A stretch of DNA of 64,000 nucleotides from Eutreptiella sp. 'Long Island Sound 2002' (Eukaryota > Euglenozoa > Euglenophyceae > Eutreptiales > Eutreptiaceae), in NCBI GenBank assembly GCA_964036045.1, contig OZ038384.1:20699000-20762999 (forward strand). The letters are read 5' to 3'. The notes beneath the pieces are model-generated. The model was not told the DNA's origin. It did no database searches and saw nothing but the letters and a program-made list of their open reading frames with translations. How positions within the stretch are numbered: position 1 is the first letter of the stretch; each line of letters opens with the position of its first letter. The translations under genes were made by a program, and so were the position numbers. This document shows, one piece after another, positions 12,001-24,000 of the stretch.

Positions 12001-15000
12001 CTCAACAGTCCAATGGTGTCTGGGCAGACAGTGTCTCCAGACTACAGAAGTGCCATGCCCGTGTGCACCGGTAAACAATGTTCGCGGACTGTTTTGGGGG
12101 AAAGGGGCCTTCGGCCTTTGCCCCCCTTCCCAAATATTGGCACTTCGCGTCTACAACATGCAGACAGTGTCTACAATGAGCAGGCCGCATCTACTTGGGG
12201 CAAGTGTCGACAGACTACAGACCACAATTTCTATGGTCCATGGGTAGGGAGTGGTGCACGAGTGCATGGAGTGGCATGTGGTGTAAAATGTGCATGTTCT
12301 TGCATATTGGGGGTCGAAGGCTAGGGAGCTCTGATGGGGGGTGGGGCAGAGCTCTCATGTACCGGGTGTGTGGACAGGGGTTGGAATGTGGGGGCAGGAT
12401 GGGTTATGTGGGCGGTGATTGGAGTGTGTTGACTGGAACAAGGATGTGTGGGCACATTCTCCTGGAACCACCTCTTCCCCCGACAATATTTCTGGCCCCT
12501 ACAACACCCACACCATGTGAAAATATGCTTCAACCCCCATTATCAGACCACCCCATCCACCCCATGACCCCCCACACCCACCCCTGCAGCCGGCTCTTCC
12601 GTCCTAGCCCCTTTCCCCACCCACACAACACCTGGATTGTTGGACAACACCTCTAGGCCCTGCCCACTCCCAATACTAAGCCCCCACCTCTCCCTTTTCT
12701 CCCTTTGTAGCCCCCCCCCCCCCCCCCACACGTTTTCATCCCCCCTTCCAATTCCCTGAATGTGACCCTAATGAGGAGGTATGGTGAGTGCTATGGTCCA
12801 TCGGTCTTAGGTTTGTGAGACCTTTTATTGACTGGCCAGTGCATTTGTGATGTAGTTTACACCCAGCTTATCAGACTTCAAGCATTAGATATGATGCGCA
12901 ACCCTGTTCAGGACCCCACTGAAATTTTGACGGAGTTTTGAGGACCTCGTCGGACGTTTGAAGCCCAAATCAGACTTTTGAGGGCCCCATGGGACTTTGG
13001 AATGGACACAATCGGACTTTTGAATACCGCATCGGAGTTTTGAGGACCCCATCAAAAGTTTTTTTTAATACGGTATTGAACTCTTCAGGAACCCATCCTA
13101 CTTTTGAATACCCAATTGGAGTTTTTGAGCACCCTGTCCAGCCCCATTGGACTTTTGAATACACCAATCAGATTTTTCGGCACACCATCACACTTTTGCC
13201 CCAAGTCAACACTGTCTGCATGTTGTAGATGTGGAGTGCCAATAGTGGGGAATGGGGTCAACGCCCCCCTTACCCAAAAGTGCGAAGCACTGCCAATTGA
13301 GGCGCCAAAAGGGCCAATATGGTTCCCGGACCCCTTGGGGGGGGGGGGGCAGACCTCTCATTAGCTACACACCCGTTATTGTACTCACACAACCCTGTCC
13401 CAACCCACACACTCCCACCCCTACCAACATACCCCCATCCCCTACCTCTTTACACAGAGTGTTTCGGCAGAGTTGTGCACATTGTTACACCAGGCGCAAA
13501 CCATACAGGCACACAGCTCATGCAGCATGCCCCTCCCCATGCACTTTGTGTGTGCCAGCTCCCGTCCCCCATGCACCTTGTGTGTGCCAACCGTAACGTA
13601 CGGTCCCCCAAGGTAAAACACGTGGAGGTCCCACAAACAGTGCCATGCAGGTTACCGGGCAATCAGTGATGACAAACCTTACTCAACTGTTGGCACATGC
13701 ACCGCAGCCCTAAACAGGTTACAGGGCATTTCAAAAGTCTTCAGAACGCAGTAGCATCTTTAAGACTCTGATGGGGTCCTCAAGAGTTCGATGGGGTATT
13801 CAAAAGTCCATTGATGTCTTGAAAAGTGTTATGCATTCCTCAAAACTCTGAAAGACCCTATCAGACTTTGGAATACCCCATCGGACTCTTGAGAACCCCA
13901 TCGGAGTTTTAACGACACCATCGAGTTTTGAAGACCCTATTGACTTTTGAAATGTCTCACTGGACTTTTAAAAACCCTATTGGACCCATCTGGCTTTCAA
14001 CTACCCATCAGACTTTTCAGGACCCCATCAGCATATTGAGGACCCAGCTGTGTCGGCTGTGTCACCAAGGGGTCGGACACAGCTGTTGATGATTCTGCTT
14101 GCACGCTGCCAGGGTCGCCGATTAGTGGCTAGTGGAAGCGGGGGGGGGGGGGGGGCGTCAGAGGACAAGCATGCGTATTGCATGGCATGGGTAAGGTCGT
14201 GTGTAGGGCACTTTGTCAATGGCCGTCAACACTCTGGGGCGGATGGCTGTCTACCAGCAAAATGGCTCTCCATCCACTTATCCACTAATCTTCTCCCTCC
14301 CTCGGTCCCTTGCCTCCCTCCCTGCCCATCTCCCTCCCAACCGGTGACCATTTCCAAAGCTACAAAACAAACTAAAATGGTACGTGAAAAAGAGGACCAG
14401 CAGAAAGGCCCCATCCCCACACCCCATCCCCACACCCTGTTCTCCACGTCTGCATCCCCACTAAGGAAGCAATTTTTCGGTCCGGCCCCGAGCTACGCCT
14501 ATCGTGATCGAGGGGAGGTGGTCCTGAAGGGGAAAACAAGAAGACTCCTTCAGAGCTGCTCTGGTTGGGGGGCGGACTGAAATTGTTCACAGGGCTAACC
14601 GTCAGGTCGGAGGTAGGGTGGCAGGGGGGGGGGGGGGGGTTGGGCATGTCGCCATGGTGTGTTGTTCTCGTCTGCAGCTGGCGGCGCCGATTGGCCGGTC
14701 GCCATTCGCAGCCCTTCCCTTGGACCCTTTCCCTCCATAGGCGGTGGTGCCCATCAGCCTCTCACCACCCTGTGTCCTTCCTCTTCCTCCTTGCCCAATC
14801 TCTCCCTCTATACTTCCCTTTCCTTTCCCTTGGTCAGTTGTGCCAACGGAGCCCCCGGGCTTTCCCTGTTTCACTTGCTCTGTAGCAGGTCCGCACAGAG
14901 GAGGGCAACAGCCCTCGCCGTTGGCCAGGTGCGTCCACGCGGTCATCCCAAACCGACGGTGAGGGACCCCTCCCCAACGGCGGCTTTTGGCCACGGGGGG

Positions 15001-18000
15001 GGGGGGGGCTGTCCCCTCCTTTTCTAGTGCCAGCCTGCCCAACCAAGCACATCGAGCACAGGACACGCCACCACCTGAATAGCAAGTCACCAATGTCGTT
15101 TCCTCCGGCCGCTCGTCCCGTCCAGCATGGGTTAAAATGCTTGTAAGGGAACTTGAAGCATGCCATTTGAACCTGCAGGGTGGGGCAATATGCAGCCTGT
15201 GACTACCAGTGCACTACCATCACATTGTGAGTACACTACCCACACACAGACGAGTACCACCAGTTGAGGAAGGTTTACTCTATTGAGAATTTGTTTGAAT
15301 CACTACGCACACACCCTCCATGCTGAAATACGGTGGGAACACCGTGATTATGTGTGATGCGTGTGAGATGAGAAGAAAAATCTGTTAGTAGGACCCACTT
15401 TTTTTGTAGCCCCCCTGGTCCCGCAACCATCGGTCATTCTTGCTCCCTACGCCAATCAGAAACCCCTCATACTCCAGCAAAATGCAAATGCGAGCGATTG
15501 GTGGGGGAGGGGTGGTTGCAAGGCGGAGCAAAACTTCCTTGACTTCATCCCAAGCAATCAATTCCATGTCTGCAAAAGAGGTAAAATCCAACAACTTGAG
15601 GACTTGGAAGGCTGTACCAGTGCAACTAGCACGCAACCCGCCACCTCGTGTAATCCAAGTGGTTTTTGCCCCAATAGCAACACAAATGGCCTCTTGGAGT
15701 GTGTACTCATGATTGGCATAGATGTTGAGGACAAGCCCAACAGAGGAAGGTCCAACATGCTATAAGGGCTCACAACACTGGTACATTGCACCCCACCAAT
15801 ATCCAATAGGCCCAGACTCGGGGTCGCCATTAGTTGTGCACAACTAGTTGAAAGGCTGCAACTTCAACTAGGTTCAGACCAAAAGAAAGAAAACACCTGC
15901 AACAGGGGAACAATACAAACCACCATGGCATGCAGGGGAGGGGGCACTAATCCTCACCTACACCACAAGTAGTATGCTAGCCATGCTAATGCTTGTATTC
16001 CTAGAAAAAACAAGGGTCATTTCGACCCTTTGTACCCAGTCCAAAACTCTTAGGGCCCCACAGCCAGCACCCTCGTTTTGTGGTGGCTGAACTTTGGGCC
16101 AACTGGGATGTGCAAGTCTATCAAATTTGTACCAGCAACATGGGAACCGTTTGGGGACCGGAATTGGCCCACAACATGTGTATAGCCTACTTCATACCAC
16201 GGAAATAATAAGCAGGGATTTGGGGGGAAATGGGGGTGCAAAAAATTGTATACATTGGGTGTTTTTCCGGGGCGAAAAAGCAGTGATACCGCGAATTGTT
16301 TTGCGCCTCCTCCCTTGCTTGGGTGCAAGCCTCCTATGTACCCAAATCTGGAATCCCCATGTTTTTGAATGGCCTCTGGAAAATAGGGGGAAACATTGGA
16401 AAATTGGTGGAAAATGCAGGAAAATGGGGGGGAATGAGGGGAAATTGGGGGGGAATGGGGGATAATGGGGAAATAATAGGCCGAGGATCCAAAAAAGATA
16501 TGGTGCTCCAAGAGAAAAATGGCGGAAAATGGAAGAAAATTGCATCCAATTTCCCAATTATCAATGTTTTTACGGTTCCCATCTTCCACATTTTCCCGGA
16601 GGGTCTGACTGGAAATTGGCACTTCCCATTACAGCCTTATCAAAAATGGGGTATCCAAATATGGGGGGAAAGCAAAGTATCCGCAGGTCCCCGAAAAGCC
16701 AAGTGCATAGGAGCCTTGCCCACGTGATTAAAACGATTAAAGAACCTTGTTCAATGAACTGCCTGCAAAAGCTACAGGAATCGATGCAGTCAAGGCAATT
16801 GCTTCATGGCCGGCCCAGAGTGGAGGACACGGGCGTTGAAGGAGCAAACCCAGTGCCCAGCGAGCACACTCGGGACCACAACGGCACAGGAGAACAGCGA
16901 CAGAAAGGTGTGCATACCGGCTCCCCAGGCTCGAAAGAGCCCCTGTTGAAGCGGAACAAGCAGGTCTGATTGTTGCAAGATCCCTCAGGGAAGATCATCA
17001 CTTGAGGGGCATTGGGGTCTTTAGCGCGGCGGATGATCTCCTGAAGCGTCTTGGCTTTGGAATCATTGTCGCTGCGGTCGACAAGAATCGCATCAGAGGC
17101 GCGGATGATGCCCGAGAACAGCGGAATGGCGAGGTTCTCCATGCGACTGACGAAGCTGTGGCGAAGGGAGGGGGGGCGTCGTCCTCAAAAGCAGGGAGGG
17201 GGTCGTTTGGGGCCCAGTGGGCAATGAATCATTCGCCATGCGCCAAAGGGGCTGCGACTGTGCACGCAATGTCCGCAAGGTGGCGCTTGGCCATGAGAAG
17301 TGCGTAAATCAGCACGTGTCCCCTTGTCGCTCAATCGATGGGGTGAACCATAAGAGCTCACACAACCGTGCGCAGTGTTTCCCCCTTGTCCGTTCGGTCA
17401 AACATTCCGGGGTCTTTCATTCCCCTCCATGCAGCTGTTGTACAGGTGCTGTGGTTCAAATGACGCGATGGCGCTGTCCCTGCGCGAGGCGCTGCACTGT
17501 CCTGTACCAGCCGTGTTTTCCCCCTGCAGTTGTGTCCCTTTTAGGCCCCAATCATATGGCGTGATATGTGTGTTTGCTGAAAGCTGAAACAAAGGTCAAT
17601 ATGTGGCTGAGGGTTTCGGCAGCTCTGACCTTGACTGTGCTTTTTTGGTGGGCCCTCCCGGTCCTTGACTGTGCTTGTCAGGTTTCGGCCCATGTTTTTG
17701 GGACGATGGTCGTCTACCTCCTCCTGCAGCATGTGGGTCCCCGCCGAACCCTTTTGTATTGAAGGATCTGGACATCGCGCTCAAACAGCAAGTCTGGTAT
17801 TATGAAGCCTGTGAGCTTTGCCACTGTACGTGCCTGGGCATGGGAGCCCACTCCAAATGGAGCTCCGCTCAGCTGTGTGAATGATGAATGGGAAACGGCA
17901 CTTGGATGTGTCGGCGAAAAGAATATCGGATGCGGGCGCTTTTTTGTACATTGTTGGGTCAATTTGAAGATTGCGTGCGGTAGCATTCGGACATCACATG

Positions 18001-21000
18001 TGGGACTTCTGCCAAACCAGAAAACTGCAGGAACTAAATTTTTGGGAAAGAATACGCACCATCGTACTGTTAATCAATTCAGGACTTTTCGATCAGGAAA
18101 CGGAGAGAACAGGGTGGACTCTGCATGCCCGGGCGCCTGAATTGCCCGGTGTGAACAACTCGGCTAAACTAGTGCTGCTCTTGTCTGTGAAAAAGGCAGG
18201 GTGTCTGTGGCTGTGGGTATTTGCACACGGACAAAGCCGTGCGTGCAGAAGATGAACCGTGCTTTTCGTTCTCACTGTTCGCACGATTCGGTGGGCGTGG
18301 AATTATGGTGGGGTTTTGGATGAAGCACAATATGGACAAGTGCGGGGCTCACAGCGGCGGGGCGCAGCGGAATTGTTTCTTGTGACGAGGGCCTTGGAAC
18401 TCGATGGGCCCAGTGGGGGGCGAATCAGACAGATGTACAGGGGGCCGGGAGAAATATGTCGGGAACTGCGCAGCTATCCCATCAGGGGCACTGCCGCGTG
18501 CAGCGGAACAGCACCTCCGTCTCCCCAATCCTGAACTGGGCAAAACATTCTTTGGCCCATTTGCTGCTGAGGTGAAATAAGGCCCAACACCTTGAATTGT
18601 GCCTTCGGGGGCGAGGATCGGGTGAATGACCACCTTCCTGACCTCTGGACACCTTTCCGCGCCGTAGCATTTTGCTTCCTTTCAGCGGCAGCTGCGCACA
18701 GGGGCGGGGCTGCGCTTGAAAACGAAAAGTCGAAGGAAAAAAGCGATTTTCCGCACCGGCCGGTTGGTACCACTAACTGCCGCGGCGCATCTACTCTGGG
18801 AGGTTGCCTCCACAACCGAAGAGCTGGTGGTCCGCCCCTGATTTCGTGCCCTTGTGGCGTACTCCCCTTCCTTCGTCCTCCCCCCAACCCCTCACCAGTG
18901 CCCATGTGCGTGATTGCATTGCGTTGCCCAGTTGAAGACTCGCAAAATGCAGCCCGGCCTCGAACGCTCTCGTAGGGTTTGTAGCATCTGGGCCTCAATC
19001 CTGGGACACGAGCAAAGAATCGCTTAGGCTCCCCACCCGCAGGCACTTTTCTGGATTGAAAATGGCAGTTATCGACACCGCCTACCGCCAAAACTGCGTC
19101 GCAACGCTTAACCGCTCGGCAGTAACCGCTTTTCCAACTGTTCGTGCCCACCCTCTTCGGAGCCCCTTCCATTCATGTGACCCCCCTGTGACCGCTGCGG
19201 CAGAAGCCAGGGAACGAGCACAAACCTGGGCAATCCCGCTGCCACGTACATCACCAGGACCTCCACCATCGCCGTGTGGTTTGCAAGCAACACTTTCACT
19301 TTAGATCGAGGGGCACAACTGCCATAGATTTTGATCTTGTAGAAGCCTGTGGCCACACAAAGGGCAGCCTCAGCACGAGCACGCGTACGAGCACTTGCGA
19401 CGAGAGCCGTGCGCCGCAAACCTTTATATCATGTTCCCTCGAGCCCGGGACACTGAGTGCTTCGCCATACCCCAAAACCGCTTAACAAGCCCCAAGGTTT
19501 GAAATTGTGACCATCGCAGACTTCTAAAGGGGAGGATATGCAAAAAAAATGTACGTGTGCATGTGTGTACGTGTGTACGTGTGTACGTGTGTACGTGTGT
19601 ACGTGTGTACGTGTGTACGTGTGTACGTGTGTACGTGTGTGTGTATTGCAGACCAGTCGTCTTTTCGACAATTGCACTAGCACCAGGATCTGAATGCGCG
19701 GGGAACCGCAGGCGGAAGCGGTTACGCTCGAAACTCACAACAAAGCGGCTGCTGTCGGTTGATTGCCAACTGCCTTTAATCACTCCGTCCCTTCCTCCCT
19801 TCTGCTTGACAAAAACATGTGGAAGCCAAAAGCAAAAGAAACCGAAGCCACAAGCAACGCACTGGGTGAGCATTTCCTCAGACGTATTTCAAATCAGGCA
19901 GTACATGCGCAGTGCATACCTACACTGCACAAATGACCCACCCCTCAAAGACTAACACGGCCCCCAGCGTCTGTAAAGCAGACATACCCAACGAGAACAT
20001 GATGCAGTAGATCCAGAAAGTGGTAGTGTACCCCCAGAATTGAAACCACCGGGGGTTGTCAACTAGCGTCATAATGTTCAGGGAAACAACTGCCACGAGG
20101 AATGTTGTGATCTACAGAGGTTGAGTGGAACATGCGTCTGGCCCACAGCATATCTCAAGAAGGAAGATGAAATGTACAGGAAATTGTGGTGCACGGTGCA
20201 GAAAAACAGAGGCAACAAGCAACAGAAATGCTGCTGCGACCAGTGTAGACTGAATACTGACGTGCGAGGTATGTGCCACTTATCTTCCCACAACTAGCTC
20301 AGCAAAGCACGCAGGCACCAACTCCTCAGCCAATAACAATATTGCTCATGGTAGGGTCTGAACAAGAGTGTGTGCAATGTCCGCACTTTTCTGTGGGGAA
20401 CTTTTCACATCAAGTACATCATGAAATTTCCAACCCACCCTTTCGTGGCACTGCAAAATGTTGCTTCCATCATTTGATCATTTAGGGTGACTTCGGGTCA
20501 TGTATGGCTGGGCTGGTGTATCTACTTTGGGAGCCAAAAAATTATTCCCACAGGGCTCCAGCAACCTGATGTGCCCTATCCCTCCCACTGTCCCCCACAC
20601 TGTCCCTCCCTCAACAGTTGGGGTCTGCAGGGTGTAGACTGGCCACTCAGCCCAGCCCACATCCCAATTCATCTCCTACTACACACACACACACAGTCAC
20701 ACTGCACTATGCATTCTGGCGCCTCTTGTACTCCTTACCTTCACAGAACCACACCACACCACGACCATCTCCAGCAGCATTGCAGTGGCTGGTGTGGGTG
20801 GTGTGGGTGGTGTGGGTGGTGTGCTTGGTGTGAGTGTTGTGATGAATCTGGTTGGTGTGGGAGACGCAGGCGGTGTGGTTCTGAGGTTGCTGTCGGTAAT
20901 GTAGGTGTGGGAAGTGGGAAGCTGTCACCGGCAGTGGGATCTGTGGGCGGTGCAGGTGGTGTGGTTGGTCTGGAGGGATTACCACATACCCCCATGAGGA

Positions 21001-24000
21001 ATCTCAGCAACGCCAAGCCACTTGCGACCATCAACACAGTCTTCGTTACCTCGTACCACCCCTTCAGCGGTGTATCGTACCTGCACAAAGGAAACATAGC
21101 TTGGCGTACTTGGATGAAAAATCATCCTCGTTGCTAAAAGAGCATGATTGAGCGGGATGAACTTCGACTGGCTGCATTCAGAGCATACATGCAAAAGCAC
21201 CATCCTTATCAGACCCATCCTCTGCAGGCAGCAAGAGGCGACGGGAAACACACCGCAAAGCGGCACCTCTCCCGATCTCAACTGGCTGTTCTTTTTCGGA
21301 GTCTGGGAACCTCCACCTGCACAATGGTTGGCACAGTGCGTGATAAAAAAAGCAGTCAGTGAAGTTCGTGAGGGCAGCAGGTGTAGATGATGATGGGAGA
21401 GTGGATATGGGTGGCACATGGGGGGCGCAGCAGGGAACTCAAGGGGGGTTACGGTTGTTGTGCCCGGTGAAGGATATGTTGTGAGGCTACAGGTGCTGGA
21501 GGTTGGTTGCAACCACAAAAAAACACAGCGGCACAATCGCACCCTCGCATCGAGCCCACGTTCCGCAACTACCGCCGGGCGATACACCTTGGGGTCATAG
21601 CCGGGGGGCGGGCACGGCATGGTGCAAAGAAGGAAAGGGCCTGCGACAATAGAACCAACACCAGGTGCACAATGCACCTCTTGTGATGATGAACATGTGC
21701 AGGAAATGAGACCTAGGGACCCGCTTTAGAGCTGTGTGAGCGCTCTGACTTAGAATCCAGACACAAGTGTTGTTGGGGAACACGTGTACCCGCATGTTAT
21801 ACCTGGTAACAAATAAATGTTCCCCAACATATTGACCTCGAGGAGGTTGTGGGACGACCACAATATGTCGGGGAACACGGAACATTTCACCAACAAATGG
21901 GAACGTTTTCCGTTTCACACCCAAAACGTCATTTTTGGCAAAAACCATCATTTCCAAGGAAAGCAGGTTCATACTCTTGGCTGAAAAACGGGTAAACCTG
22001 TCCACAGTTTCGAAAGGGGGTTAACCCGTTTTCCTGAAGGAAAACGGGCCGCAAAAGGCGCCCGTCAACCTGCTTTTCAGCCAAATAAAACGGGATATTA
22101 ACCCGTTTTTTTCTGTAAAATGGATTAAACTCGTTTTCCCAACAAGAACACAGGGGGTGGCTGGGGATGTCAGGGAACATGTTTACAAGCAGCCAAAAGT
22201 TCTTTCCTGGTGGCCTCTGGATGGCTGCTGTTATTTCCTGGTGACCTCTGGATGGTTGCTGTTATTTCCTGGTGGCCTCTCTGGATGACTGCTGATATTT
22301 CCTGATGGGCTCTGGATGGTTGCTGATATTTCCCGTGGATGGTTGCTAATAATATTTCCTGATGGGCTCTGGATGGCTGCTGATATTTCCTGGTGGCCTC
22401 TGGATGGCTGCTGTTATTTCCTGGTGGGCTTTGGATGGTCTGTGTGGGGAGATAAAAAATGGGTGCACATGTTTCATTGTTGGCTGACCGGCGTGGGGGG
22501 GGGGGGTCTGGCATATCGTTGGACTTCGCGGCCAAAGTTGTTGCCACCTTCATAGTTCAAGCAACTATTTGGGGAGTTCCCTCTATGCATTGTGAATGTC
22601 TCGCTCACCCATGGTGTGTGGCCTTTTTAGGGGCGTACGGAAAGCCCCAAAGCCCACTTAGACACAAAAATAGGCATGCAATGCGTAACTCCCTCAACAA
22701 GAGGGACAAACATCGTCCCATTCGGCCTCAAATTTGTTTTTCATCCTCTTTGCCCTTTCTCTATGCTATGCACACCACTACACCACCGTGTCGGTGCACG
22801 CGGCATGTCAAGCACTCGACACCGCAGGCATGCGCCCTGTAGATCTTCATCCATGACGAGGCCGGATCCCAGCGTGTACTCACGGCACATCACGGGGCGA
22901 CGCTTGTGCTGACCCAACCCACAACCACCGTCCCCCACAAGGAATGGCATTCATGGGATGCACCTCAGGCCAAGCCAGTCATACAAGTGCTCATATATGA
23001 AGAGGATGAATTGGATGACCATCAAGAAAAACACATATATCCCAACGTAGTCCGCAAAAGATCTTTCTTGGGTCCATTTGTAGAGCCCGAGGAAATGCTC
23101 ACGGAATTGCGAGCTGAATTCAGGCAAGTCTTTCAACCGCTTGTCCAAGGCCATTCGCACACCGGGAATGGAGCCTCCAAATGCTCGCAAGGCAGCCCAC
23201 GTATTGAGGGTCATCCCCTCGAACTCCTCTTTGCCGATGCAACCATCCCCTTGTGTGCAGGCACATGAAGTGTGGCATGCGGGGATGCTACGCAAGGGTT
23301 GGCGGGGACTACACAGAAAGATTCGGTAAGGTTGCCATGCGCCGTGCAAATGTCCGCAGCATCTTCATTACTACCGACACGGTCGGCTCATGGCAAGGTG
23401 GGTTCGGATTCGTCATGAATCGCCGGCTACTATAGTACAGTCATAACCTCGCCCCCATGTGGATCCCGTGGGGGCCATGCGGGCAACGAATCAAACAACC
23501 AAAATCTCTATGTGCACCCGGTGAGAAGGAATGCCGAAAAGCTCGACCTATCTTGGGAAGTAGCATCTAATAGGGTGTTGATGATGCTCCCAACGGGACT
23601 TGCATGAGACCCAAATGTTTTGACATTGTTCATACTGACAGAAGTGGCCTCCACCTTATGTCGCTCAACATGTTCACCGGGGAGATCAAGCGGGTCCAAA
23701 GACACGTGGCAATCAAATATCATGAATCCGGGGAATTTATCCATACCAAAGATTTCACGCAACGCCCCCTTTGGTCAAACTCAGGCTCATGATCAAGTAG
23801 GAGGAGCCAACCCAACATGACGCACACCAATCACCAACCCCAACCAAATCAACCAAACCAGACGGCTCCGAAACACACCATTTTTATCCAGTTCAATGAA
23901 GAGGTCATGTAGTGCCGTTTGCATCGTGTCATGGACCTCCGAAGCCATGCTATCTAGGATTGTGTAAACCCGCAATTGTGTCATGTTCAGCAAGTCTGAC

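Noticed and set aside
16050-16622. 190-codon minus-strand ORF rich in Pro, Phe and Ser
   Set aside because: It is a translation of the purine-rich simple sequence at 16360-16560.
18474-19172. 232-codon minus-strand ORF
   Set aside because: It lies within the intron between acyltransferase exons 5 and 6, is of low-complexity Arg/Gly/Pro composition, and has no motif or splice support.
20487-21137. 216-codon plus-strand ORF with WCGWCGWCGW
   Set aside because: It reads the GGTGTGGGT minisatellite and lies antisense to acyltransferase exon 3.
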